Assembly (NCBI GenBank): GCA_052090825.1
Contig: JBQDBK010000001.1
Location: 62,001 to 126,000, forward strand
DNA length: 64,000 nucleotides
Source: JBQDBK01 sp052090825
GTDB lineage: Bacteria; Bacillota; Clostridia; Tissierellales; Peptoniphilaceae
Direction: 5' to 3'
The notes under the pieces were generated by a model that was not told where the DNA came from, ran no database searches, and saw nothing but the letters and a program-made list of their open reading frames with translations. The position numbers were made by a program, and so were the translations under genes. Of this stretch, positions 1 through 7,349 are shown piece after piece (positions within the stretch are counted from its first letter, which is position 1; every line of letters starts with the position of its first letter).

Positions 1-325
1 GCCTGCAGTAATTGATAAAGATTCATCTAGCGCTAAATTAGCCTTAGAACTTGAAGCTGATGTCTTATTAATCTTAACAGCAGTAGAAAAAGTTGCTATT
101 AATTTTAATAAAGAAAATCAAGAAGACTTAAATTCTTTAACTTTAGAAGAAGTTGATAAGTATATAGAAGAAGGACAGTTTGCAAAGGGATCAATGCTAC
201 CTAAGGTTGAAGCATGTAAAAACTTTGTAAGTAATTCTAAAAAGGATTCTGTTGCTATAATAACCTCTTTAGAGAAAGCAGCTCAAGCTATAAAGGGTGA
301 AACAGGAACTATTATAAAAAAATAA
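1..325 (+). CDS. arcC: carbamate kinase, C-terminal part
   Basis: The frame is open from base 2 to a TAA at 323-325, giving about 107 C-terminal residues; the rest lies outside the window. The peptide carries the end of the family: AVIDKDSSSAKLA, LLILTAVEKV, the EEGQFAKGSMLPKVEA segment and a closing ITSLEKAAQAIKG-TGT. Carbamate kinase makes ATP from carbamoyl phosphate in the last step of the arginine deiminase pathway, in the cytosol. A carrier gene follows after 24 bases, so this is the end of an arc operon. Identification is firm; start and operon head cannot be seen. Confidence 0.93.
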   Translation, partial: PAVIDKDSSSAKLALELEADVLLILTAVEKVAINFNKENQEDLNSLTLEEVDKYIEEGQFAKGSMLPKVEACKNFVSNSKKDSVAIITSLEKAAQAIKGETGTIIKK

Positions 326-349
326 ATATTGATTAACAGGAGGTAAAAA

Positions 350-1801
350 ATGGAAGCAAAAAAGAAACAAAAAAAATCATTATCGGCCTTTAGTATACTC
401 TTTATAATTCTAGGAATTGTCTTTTTAATTTCTTTGTTACTAAATGGAAAAACTTTTGCTCCTGTAACTCCTAAAGGTGCAGAAGAAGCAGTTTCTGCAG
501 TAGAAAGAGCATCACTAGCCGATTTGGTTATGTCACCTTATAATGGATTTGTTGATGCTATTGATATCTCTATATTTGTACTTGTTTTAGGAGGATTTTT
601 AGGACTAATACAAGCAACAGGAGCCTTAGAGGCAGGAATACAAAGGTTAGTTAAGAATAACAAAGGTAAGGAAATATTTCTAATTGGAATTTTAATGTTT
701 TTATTTTCTTTAGGTGGTACTACTTATGGTATGGCTGAAGAGACAGTAGCATTTTATGGAATAATAACAGCAGCAATGGTTGCAGCTGGATTTGATTCTA
801 TAGTTGCAGTAGCTACTATTTGCTTAGGAGCAGGAGCAGGAGTTCTTGGTTCAACTGTAAACCCTTTTGCAATTGGTGTTGCAGTTTCTGCTTTAGATGG
901 TATTGGGATAACTGCAAATCAAGCAATTATTATTCCTTTGGGAGCAATTTTATGGATTTCTACTTTAGTTATATGTATGTTCTTTGTAGTTAAGTATGCT
1001 AAAAAAGTACAAGCTGATAAAGGTTCTACTTTACTATCACTTCAAGAACAAGAAGAAATGAGAGAACATTTTTCCTTTGATGATACAAAACAGATAGAAT
1101 TTACCGGAAAGCATAAAGCTATCTTATGGATATTTGCATTTACTTTTATTATAATGATTGGATCATTAATACCATGGGTTGATCTTGGAGTAACAATATT
1201 TGAAGGGAAAACTAGTTGGCTTACAGGAGCTGACTATGGAGATTGGTACTTTCATGATATAGCCATGTGGTTCTTTATTATGGGAATTATTATAGCACTT
1301 GTAGCTGGTATGAGTGAAAAAGAGATCGTTGATAATTTTATAGCAGGAGCTGCTGATATATTATCAGTAGTATTAATAATTGTAGTATCTCGTGCTGTAT
1401 CTGTTTTAATGCAAAGTACTCATATAGATGCTTTGATTTTAGATAGAGCATCAAGTGCCTTGGCGGGTACAAGTCCTATACTATTTGTAATAGGTGCTTA
1501 TTTATTATATCTATTCTTATCTTTCTTAATTCCATCAACATCAGGTCTTGCATTTGTTTCAATTCCTGTAATGGGTGGTTTGACTAGCGCTTTAGGAATG
1601 AGCCCAGAAGTTACAGTTATGATATTTTCTGCAGGATGTGGATTAATAAACCTAATTACACCTACATCAGGAGTAGTTATGGGTGGTCTACAAATGGCCA
1701 AAGTAAATTATTCTACTTGGGTTAAATTTGTAACTAAACCTATGATTGTTATTGGAGTAGTTAATCTAATTATTCTTGCAGTAGCAATGTTAATATTTTA
1801 A
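350..1801 (+). CDS. YfcC/ArcD-type membrane carrier, probable arginine/ornithine exchanger
   Basis: A 483-residue polytopic membrane protein of the YfcC family (C4-dicarboxylate anaerobic carrier superfamily). The start has an AGGAGG site about seven bases upstream. About twelve hydrophobic segments are visible, beginning at residues 14-31. Glycine-rich re-entrant stretches occur near 150-170 (AGAGVLGSTVNPFAIG) and 425-450 (GCGLINLITPTSGVVMGG), typical of the family. Streptococcal ArcD proteins belong to this family, and the gene directly follows arcC, so arginine/ornithine exchange is the likely job. Substrate is inference from context; other amino acids or peptides are possible. A strong terminator follows. 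Confidence 0.85.
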   Translation: MEAKKKQKKSLSAFSILFIILGIVFLISLLLNGKTFAPVTPKGAEEAVSAVERASLADLVMSPYNGFVDAIDISIFVLVLGGFLGLIQATGALEAGIQRLVKNNKGKEIFLIGILMFLFSLGGTTYGMAEETVAFYGIITAAMVAAGFDSIVAVATICLGAGAGVLGSTVNPFAIGVAVSALDGIGITANQAIIIPLGAILWISTLVICMFFVVKYAKKVQADKGSTLLSLQEQEEMREHFSFDDTKQIEFTGKHKAILWIFAFTFIIMIGSLIPWVDLGVTIFEGKTSWLTGADYGDWYFHDIAMWFFIMGIIIALVAGMSEKEIVDNFIAGAADILSVVLIIVVSRAVSVLMQSTHIDALILDRASSALAGTSPILFVIGAYLLYLFLSFLIPSTSGLAFVSIPVMGGLTSALGMSPEVTVMIFSAGCGLINLITPTSGVVMGGLQMAKVNYSTWVKFVTKPMIVIGVVNLIILAVAMLIF

Positions 1802-1810
1802 TTTAATAAT

Positions 1811-1843
1811 AAAAAGAGTGTATAAAATATATACACTCTTTTT
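1811..1843 (+). terminator. intrinsic terminator of the arc operon
   Basis: Perfect 14-bp arms (1811-1824 and 1830-1843) around a 5-base loop, with a T-rich 3' arm, nine bases after the carrier stop codon. Confidence 0.9.
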
Positions 1844-2090
1844 ATTTAAAATCATAGCACCATTTATACATAAGCATAGAAAAGTAAACAGCAAATTATT
1901 AATCGCAAGTATTATATTTGATGAAATTTTAAAATTTTTCATTATATATTTTTTAATAATTTAAAATCTATAAATTATTATTAATACATTTCTTGTTAAA
2001 TAATAATTGTGTTATAATAAAAATATAGATAGTTTAAAAGGGGATTCTGTTGAAACTACATAAATATTATTTACAGATTTAATAATAAGC
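1844..2090. other. intergenic, very AT-rich; possible short transcript
   Basis: No gene is visible. A TATAAT at 2013-2018 is followed by an AAAAGGGG purine stretch near 2036-2043 and a TTG-initiated frame of about ten codons, ending before the hairpin at 2091-2132. A short rightward transcript of roughly 110 nt is possible, but the -35 is weak and no known RNA family is recognised. Confidence 0.3.
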
Positions 2091-2132
2091 AAGTAAAACG
2101 TCACAAAATAATAATTTTGTGACGTTTTACTT
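2091..2132 (-). terminator. hairpin terminator of the yneA-like gene
   Basis: Perfect 19-bp arms (2091-2109 and 2114-2132) with a 4-base loop, four bases beyond the stop codon of the leftward LysM gene. It is symmetric enough to act in both directions. Confidence 0.8.
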
Positions 2133-2135
2133 CTG

Positions 2136-2438
2136 TTATATAGTTGGTATTAATATAACTTCACCAGGATATATTTTATCAGAAATATGATTAATTCTCT
2201 TTATTTCCTTTATATAAGTTCTCTTATCAATATTTTTATAGAATTTGCCACTAATTGACCATAAAGTATCATTTTGAGATACTCTATAATATTCTATCTT
2301 ATTATTATTATTTTTATTAAAGTATTCTTCCAAGTTTACTACATTTAATCCTGTACTAAATATGAAAATAATCATAATAAATAATAGACACCTAAACTTA
2401 TTTAATTTAATTTTTCTATAATTACTTTTATTTTTCAT
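2136..2438 (-). CDS. YneA-like LysM membrane protein, probable SOS cell-division inhibitor
   Basis: A 100-residue protein with a basic N-terminus, one membrane segment (about residues 18-34) and a C-terminal LysM domain (YRVSQNDTLWSISGKFY ... IYPGEVILIPTI). This is the layout of YneA, the SOS-induced division suppressor of Bacillus and relatives. It is divergent from lexA, as yneA is in many Firmicutes, and shares a LexA-box array with it. The start chosen has GGAGG 11 bases upstream; a longer frame beginning at 2456 would have its ATG overlapping that site. Sequence similarity outside LysM cannot be judged by eye, so the function rests on architecture and position. Confidence 0.75.
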   Translation of the reverse strand: MKNKSNYRKIKLNKFRCLLFIMIIFIFSTGLNVVNLEEYFNKNNNNKIEYYRVSQNDTLWSISGKFYKNIDKRTYIKEIKRINHISDKIYPGEVILIPTI

Positions 2439-2494
2439 AATAAATTTAACCTCCATAATATTATATAGATTTTTAAAATAAGAATTTACGTTCG

Positions 2495-2588
2495 GAATAA
2501 ATGTTCAGAATGTTTGTTCTATATTAATAATACTCGAACAGTTGTTTATTGTCAATAGTATTTAAACATTTGTTTGAAATATTTGTTC
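2495..2588. promoter_or_regulatory. five LexA (DinR/SOS) boxes in symmetric array
   Basis: Matches to the Gram-positive box GAAC-N4-GTTC, each 12 bases: GAATAAATGTTC (2495-2506), GAATGTTTGTTC (2508-2519), GAACAGTTGTTT (2536-2547), AAACATTTGTTT (2564-2575) and AAATATTTGTTC (2577-2588). Start-to-start spacings are 13, 28, 28 and 13 bases, so the array is mirror-symmetric about the middle box. Boxes 4 and 5 overlap the lexA -35 hexamer. Individual boxes have one to two mismatches, but their number and regular placement between lexA and the yneA-like gene make the call strong. Confidence 0.85.
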
Positions 2589-2602
2589 GACTTTGTTATA
2601 AT
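2574..2602 (+). promoter_or_regulatory. lexA promoter
   Basis: TTGAAA at 2574-2579, 17-base spacer, TATAAT at 2597-2602. LexA boxes overlap the -35, consistent with autorepression. Confidence 0.85.
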
Positions 2603-2629
2603 GGTAATATATTAAAAGGAGGTTTAACC

Positions 2630-3244
2630 ATGTATGAAGATTTAAATCAAAGGGAAAAAGATGTACTATTATTTTTAAAAAATGCTATTCAATCTAAAGG
2701 ATATCCTCCTACTGTTAGAGAAATTTGTTCTAAATTAGGAATAAAAAGCACTTCTACCGTCCACGGAAGTCTAGAAAAACTTGAATTAAAAGGATATATA
2801 AAAAAAGACCCTACTAAACCTAGGGCTATAGAAATTTTAGATAGTAATGATTTATTAATGTCAAAGAAAAAAACCGTTGATGTTCCTATAGTAGGATCAG
2901 TAACAGCAGGGATGCCTATTTTAGCTTATGAAAATATAGAAGATACCTATCCTTTGCCTATAGATTTCACACGTGATAAAAACCTATTTATACTTAAAGT
3001 TAAAGGTGAAAGTATGATAAATGCAGGGATTCTTGATGGAGACTTTGTTATAATAGAAAAATCAGATTATGCTAAAAATGGTGATAAAGTTTTAGCTTTA
3101 ATAGATGATGAATCTACTATTAAAACCTTTTATAAGGAAGATAATAGGTATAGACTGCAGCCAGAGAATGACTTTATGGAACCCATATATGTAAAAGATT
3201 TAAAAATCTTAGGTATAATTGTAGGACTGTATAGACGAATGTAA
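2630..3244 (+). CDS. lexA: LexA repressor
   Basis: A 204-residue SOS repressor. N-terminal winged helix (residues 1-65): YPPTVREICSKLGIKSTSTVHGS. C-terminal S24 domain: self-cleavage site VGSVTAGMP with the scissile Ala-Gly near residue 91, catalytic Ser in KGESMINAG near 127 and catalytic Lys in NGDKVLAL near 164. All parts needed for RecA-stimulated autocleavage are present. The start is the ATG eight bases after AAAGGAGG at 2615-2622; the frame extends upstream, but that extension would run through the operator and promoter. It is autoregulated through the adjacent box array. Confidence 0.96.
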   Translation: MYEDLNQREKDVLLFLKNAIQSKGYPPTVREICSKLGIKSTSTVHGSLEKLELKGYIKKDPTKPRAIEILDSNDLLMSKKKTVDVPIVGSVTAGMPILAYENIEDTYPLPIDFTRDKNLFILKVKGESMINAGILDGDFVIIEKSDYAKNGDKVLALIDDESTIKTFYKEDNRYRLQPENDFMEPIYVKDLKILGIIVGLYRRM

Positions 3245-3284
3245 AAAAAATATTATTAATCTTAAGATTAATAATATTTTTTTT
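3243..3284. terminator. bidirectional terminator between lexA and the miaA operon
   Basis: A 42-base perfect palindrome, 21 bp per arm, with A8 at one end and T8 at the other. It overlaps the lexA stop and lies four bases past the stop of the leftward PLP lyase gene. Confidence 0.9.
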
Positions 3285-3288
3285 GTTT

Positions 3289-4554
3289 TTACATAAAATA
3301 TTTTAGTACATTCATTAAAGCAAACTTAGCGTGATAATAAGTTAAACCACCTTGATAATAAACAATATAAGGTTCTCTTAAAGGTCCATCTGCAGATAAC
3401 TCTATAGAGGAACCTTCTATAAAAGCTCCTGAAGCCATAATTACCTTATCTTCATATCCAGGCATATCCCAAGGGGTTGGTGTAAAGTGTGCATCTACTG
3501 GAGAGGCTTCTTGTATTGCAGAACAGAATTTTTTTAAAAGTTTAGGATCTTTTAATTCTATAGAAAGTATTATATCAGATCTTTCATCTTTAGAATTGGG
3601 TATAGTTTTATAACCTAGTTTCTCAAAAGCAAGAGAAAATAGTAAAGCAGAATTTACAGCATCTTCTACTACCTTAGGTGAAATAAAAAGTCCTTGAAGT
3701 ATTTGTCTTGTCATACCGAAAGTTAAACCACATTCCTTTCCTATGCCAGGCGCTGTTAATTTATTTGCAATTCTATCTATATACATTTTTTTACCTACTA
3801 TATAACCCCCACTAAATGCCAGTCCTCCTCCTGGATTTTTTATTAAAGACCCTGCCATAATATCAGCTCCAAAATCTGAAGGTTCATAAATATTTGTAAA
3901 TTCGCCATAACAATTATCTACAAATATAATAATATCCGGATAATTCTTTTTTATGTGAAGTATAGCTTCTTTTAATTCTAAAATGGTTATCGCTCTTCTA
4001 GAACTATATCCTGTTGATCTTTGAAGCATTATAAGGCGTGTTTGTGGCTTTATAGATGAATCTAGAGTATCTAAGTCTACCTTATTGTTTTTTAGCTCTA
4101 TTTGGTCATATTGTACTCCTAATTCTAGTAAAGTCCCACTTTCTTCCCCCTTTATTCCTATAACTTTCTGCAAGGTATCATAGGGAGAACCTGTGGCTGA
4201 AATAATATGATCACCTGGTTTTAAAACTCCAAATAAGCTCAAAGAAATAGCATGGGTGCCACTTACAATATTAGGTCTAACCAATGCATCTTCTGTTTTA
4301 AAAATATCAGAAAAGATTTCTTCAACTTTATCTCTTCCTATATCTCCATATCCATAACCTGTAGTCCAATTAAAATCTGTTGCTTGTAATTTACTTTTAT
4401 GCATAGCATTTAAAATTTTAACTTGATTATACTGACTAATATTTTTTCTATGTTTAAAATTATTTAAAAGTTCTTTTTCGCATTCATCAACGAAATTTAT
4501 AATTTCATCTGAAATATCATATTCTAATTTTAGTAAACTATTAAATTCCTTCAA
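3289..4554 (-). CDS. methionine gamma-lyase family PLP protein (YnbB-like)
   Basis: A 421-residue fold-type I PLP enzyme of the 'aluminum resistance / Met_gamma_lyase' family. Visible motifs are TGYGYGDIGRD (residues about 65-75), VSGTHAISLSLFG in the cofactor-binding region, the Asp of FVDNCYGEF and the Schiff-base Lys in GSLIKNPGGG. The reaction of these proteins is poorly defined; a C-S lyase role is suggested only by the family name. It is the last gene of a leftward operon and overlaps the end of miaA by 14 bases. miaA followed by this family is a common Firmicutes pairing. Confidence 0.85.
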   Translation of the reverse strand: MKEFNSLLKLEYDISDEIINFVDECEKELLNNFKHRKNISQYNQVKILNAMHKSKLQATDFNWTTGYGYGDIGRDKVEEIFSDIFKTEDALVRPNIVSGTHAISLSLFGVLKPGDHIISATGSPYDTLQKVIGIKGEESGTLLELGVQYDQIELKNNKVDLDTLDSSIKPQTRLIMLQRSTGYSSRRAITILELKEAILHIKKNYPDIIIFVDNCYGEFTNIYEPSDFGADIMAGSLIKNPGGGLAFSGGYIVGKKMYIDRIANKLTAPGIGKECGLTFGMTRQILQGLFISPKVVEDAVNSALLFSLAFEKLGYKTIPNSKDERSDIILSIELKDPKLLKKFCSAIQEASPVDAHFTPTPWDMPGYEDKVIMASGAFIEGSSIELSADGPLREPYIVYYQGGLTYYHAKFALMNVLKYFM

Positions 4555-5458
4555 ATTTATCTCCTACTAACTTTAATATTTTTTCTTCTATATCTTTATC
4601 TTCTTTATCAAGCCATATAATTCTTTTGTCCCTTTTAAACCATGTAATCTGTCTTTTTGCATAATGCCTAGAATTTTTTTTAATTAAATCTATGGATTCT
4701 TTTAAAGATATTTCTTTATTATAATATGAAATGATTTCCTTATATCCTATTGCTTTAAAACTATTTAAATTTTTATAGTCATATTTATCCATTAACTCTT
4801 TAACTTCTTTTAGCAAACCTAATTCAATCATTTTATCAACTCTATTATTAATTTTTTGATATAATTTTTCCCTATCTAAATTGAGTGCTAAATATAATAA
4901 ATTATAATCTTTATTTTCTGAATATAAATTTGAATTATCTTTTTTCCCTGACAATTTATTTATTTCTAAAGCTCTTATTATCCTATTTTTATTTTTTGAA
5001 TCTATTTTTTCTGCACTTTCACGGTCTTTTTCTAATAATATATTATATAAATGTTCTATTCCTTTAGTTTCAACTAATTTTTCAAGATATGACCTATATT
5101 CAATATCTTTACTAGTATTTTGAAAAGACCAATTATAAAGTAAAGAGTTTATATATAATCCAGTTCCGCCTACAATAAATGGTAATTTATTTTCTTGATT
5201 TAATGAATATATTATGTTCTTAGCAGACTTTTGAAAATCTGCAACACTAAAATCTTCATCAGGATTAATAATATCTATCATATGATGTTTTATATCAGTG
5301 GCTTCTAAATCTATTTTAGCTGTTCCAATATCCATATTTTTATAAATTTGCATTGAATCTGCAGATATTATTTCTAATTTATACTTATTAGCTACTTTAA
5401 TAGATAAATCACTCTTCCCTACTCCGGTAGGACCTGTTAGAATTAATAAATTTTGCAT
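4541..5458 (-). CDS. miaA: tRNA dimethylallyltransferase
   Basis: 305 residues, normal for MiaA. The P-loop GPTGVGKSDLS is at residues 9-19, followed by ADSMQIYKNMDIGTAK and the HHMID segment for DMAPP and tRNA binding. KNSRHYAKRQITWFKRD lies near the C-terminus. It adds the isopentenyl group to A37 of tRNAs reading UNN codons. Its product is the substrate of MiaB, encoded at the head of the same operon, so both steps of ms2i6A37 formation are co-transcribed with the mismatch-repair genes. It begins four bases after mutL ends. Confidence 0.96.
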   Translation of the reverse strand: MQNLLILTGPTGVGKSDLSIKVANKYKLEIISADSMQIYKNMDIGTAKIDLEATDIKHHMIDIINPDEDFSVADFQKSAKNIIYSLNQENKLPFIVGGTGLYINSLLYNWSFQNTSKDIEYRSYLEKLVETKGIEHLYNILLEKDRESAEKIDSKNKNRIIRALEINKLSGKKDNSNLYSENKDYNLLYLALNLDREKLYQKINNRVDKMIELGLLKEVKELMDKYDYKNLNSFKAIGYKEIISYYNKEISLKESIDLIKKNSRHYAKRQITWFKRDKRIIWLDKEDKDIEEKILKLVGDKFEGI

Positions 5459-5462
5459 AGAA

Positions 5463-7349
5463 TTACTCCCTTAAAAATATTTTTTCTATATCGTATTTCT
5501 TTACTTCAATTACTGTGGGTCTACCATGTGGGCATGAATAAGGATTCTCGCAATTTAACAAATCTTTAATAAGAGCATTAACCTCTATAGGACTAATTTT
5601 GTCTCCAGCTTTTATAGCTGCTTTACATGCCTTTTTCATTATTTTATATGGATCTACTTCATAGGTTGAATTATTGATTCTTTCAAGAGAATCAATAATC
5701 TCATATATAAAATTAACTTTAACAGCTTCTCCGAAAATTATAGGTATTTCTCTTACAACCATTTCTGTTTCACCAAAATCAGATATATCAAATCCTAAGT
5801 TTGAAAATAAGTCTAGATTATTTTCAATTAAATTTTTTTGCATTGGTGTTAAATTTAATATATATGGTTGCAATAAAGTTTGACTTAAGGCATTTGAAGA
5901 CTCAAATTGTTTTTTATATTTTTCATATAAAACTCTTTCATGAGCTGCATGTTGATCTATTAAATATAAAAATTTTTCATTACTTTTTTCTAAAATAATA
6001 AAAGTATTAAATATAATACCTACAAATTTAGAATTCAATAAATCATAATTTATTTTATGTTTTATTGAATCCTGATCTTTTTTTAATTCTATAACATTTT
6101 TATTTTCCATAGTAGAATCATATTGATTAGTAAAGTCATTTATTAGTACATTATTTTCGATATCATCTAAATTAATGTTGGAATTATTATTTATCTTTGA
6201 TTTATCTAAAAAACTTTGATCTGAAAAATTATTTTCAACCTCATTTGAGCTTTCTTCTTTTAAGTCATAATCATCTTCACTATTTTTAGTATTATATAAG
6301 TCAAATATATTTTTATAATCATTTTTATTTTTTTCTTCCAAAGTTAAAGGATTAGGTATTACCCTATTTGGATAAAGAGCTTCTTCAACCAAATCCGCTA
6401 AAATAGCAATAAGATTATTATCTTTAGATAATTTAACTTCATGTTTTTTAGGGTGTATATTAACATCAATTAAAATAGGATCAATTTCTATATATAAAAT
6501 AAATACAGGAAATCTATTTAATGGTATAAGAGAATAATAATATTTTTCTATTTTCTTAGATATTTCTAAATTTCTTACATATCTACCATTTATATAGATA
6601 TATTGATGATATCTATTTGATCTATATAATTTATTATTAGATATAAAACCTGTAATTTTATAGGAATGAGAAATAAAATTTATCGGAATTAAATTTGCAG
6701 TTAGGTCTTTACCTAATATTGAATATATATGATTTTTAATATTATTATTAGCTATTGAGCTCATAATAACTTTCCCATCCCTAATTAATTTTACAGAAAT
6801 ATTTGAATTTGATAAAGATATTTTTTGAACTACATCATATATATAATTAAATTCTGTATTATCTGATTTTAAATATTTTTTTCTTACAGGTGTGTTATAA
6901 AATATATCTCTTACATAAAAAGTAGTTCCTTGAGGCATACCTACGTGGCTTAAATTATTTACTTCTCCATTGCTTACAATGGCCCTTGAACCAACTTTTT
7001 CTTCTTTTGATTTAGTTAGAACTTCTAATTTAGCTATATGAGCTATACTTGCTAGAGCTTCGCCCCTAAAACCTAGAGAAAATATATTATTAAGATCTTG
7101 AATATTTTTTAACTTAGAAGTAGAGTGCCTGTAAAAGGCTAATTTTAAGTCTTCCTTATCCATACCTAAACCATCATCACTAATTTTTATAAATTCACTA
7201 GGAGATCCCTTTATTTCTACTATTATATTTTTTGCTTCTGCGTCTATAGAATTTTCCAAAAGTTCTTTAACAATCGACGCTGGATTTTCAATTATTTCAC
7301 CGGCAGCAATTTTTGATATGGTTGCTTCGTCTAATAAAATTATACTCAT
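5463..7349 (-). CDS. mutL: DNA mismatch repair protein MutL
   Basis: 628 residues. The N-terminal GHKL ATPase shows ENPASIVKELLENSIDA, SDDGLGM and GFRGEALASIAH within the first 100 residues. A long low-complexity Asn/Asp/Ser-rich linker spans about residues 340-430. The C-terminal domain carries the metal-dependent endonuclease motif DQHAAHERVLYE and the closing CPHGRPT, so this is a nicking MutL as in organisms without MutH. The start overlaps the mutS stop by four bases, giving translational coupling with its partner. Confidence 0.96.
   Translation of the reverse strand: MSIILLDEATISKIAAGEIIENPASIVKELLENSIDAEAKNIIVEIKGSPSEFIKISDDGLGMDKEDLKLAFYRHSTSKLKNIQDLNNIFSLGFRGEALASIAHIAKLEVLTKSKEEKVGSRAIVSNGEVNNLSHVGMPQGTTFYVRDIFYNTPVRKKYLKSDNTEFNYIYDVVQKISLSNSNISVKLIRDGKVIMSSIANNNIKNHIYSILGKDLTANLIPINFISHSYKITGFISNNKLYRSNRYHQYIYINGRYVRNLEISKKIEKYYYSLIPLNRFPVFILYIEIDPILIDVNIHPKKHEVKLSKDNNLIAILADLVEEALYPNRVIPNPLTLEEKNKNDYKNIFDLYNTKNSEDDYDLKEESSNEVENNFSDQSFLDKSKINNNSNINLDDIENNVLINDFTNQYDSTMENKNVIELKKDQDSIKHKINYDLLNSKFVGIIFNTFIILEKSNEKFLYLIDQHAAHERVLYEKYKKQFESSNALSQTLLQPYILNLTPMQKNLIENNLDLFSNLGFDISDFGETEMVVREIPIIFGEAVKVNFIYEIIDSLERINNSTYEVDPYKIMKKACKAAIKAGDKISPIEVNALIKDLLNCENPYSCPHGRPTVIEVKKYDIEKIFLRE

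Noticed and set aside
1498..1701. 67-residue minus-strand frame inside the carrier gene
   Set aside because: Antisense shadow of a clear membrane carrier; no ribosome binding site or family likeness.
2549..2629. 27-codon N-terminal extension of lexA
   Set aside because: It would be translated across the operator, the -35 and -10; the AGGAGG site fits only the ATG at 2630.
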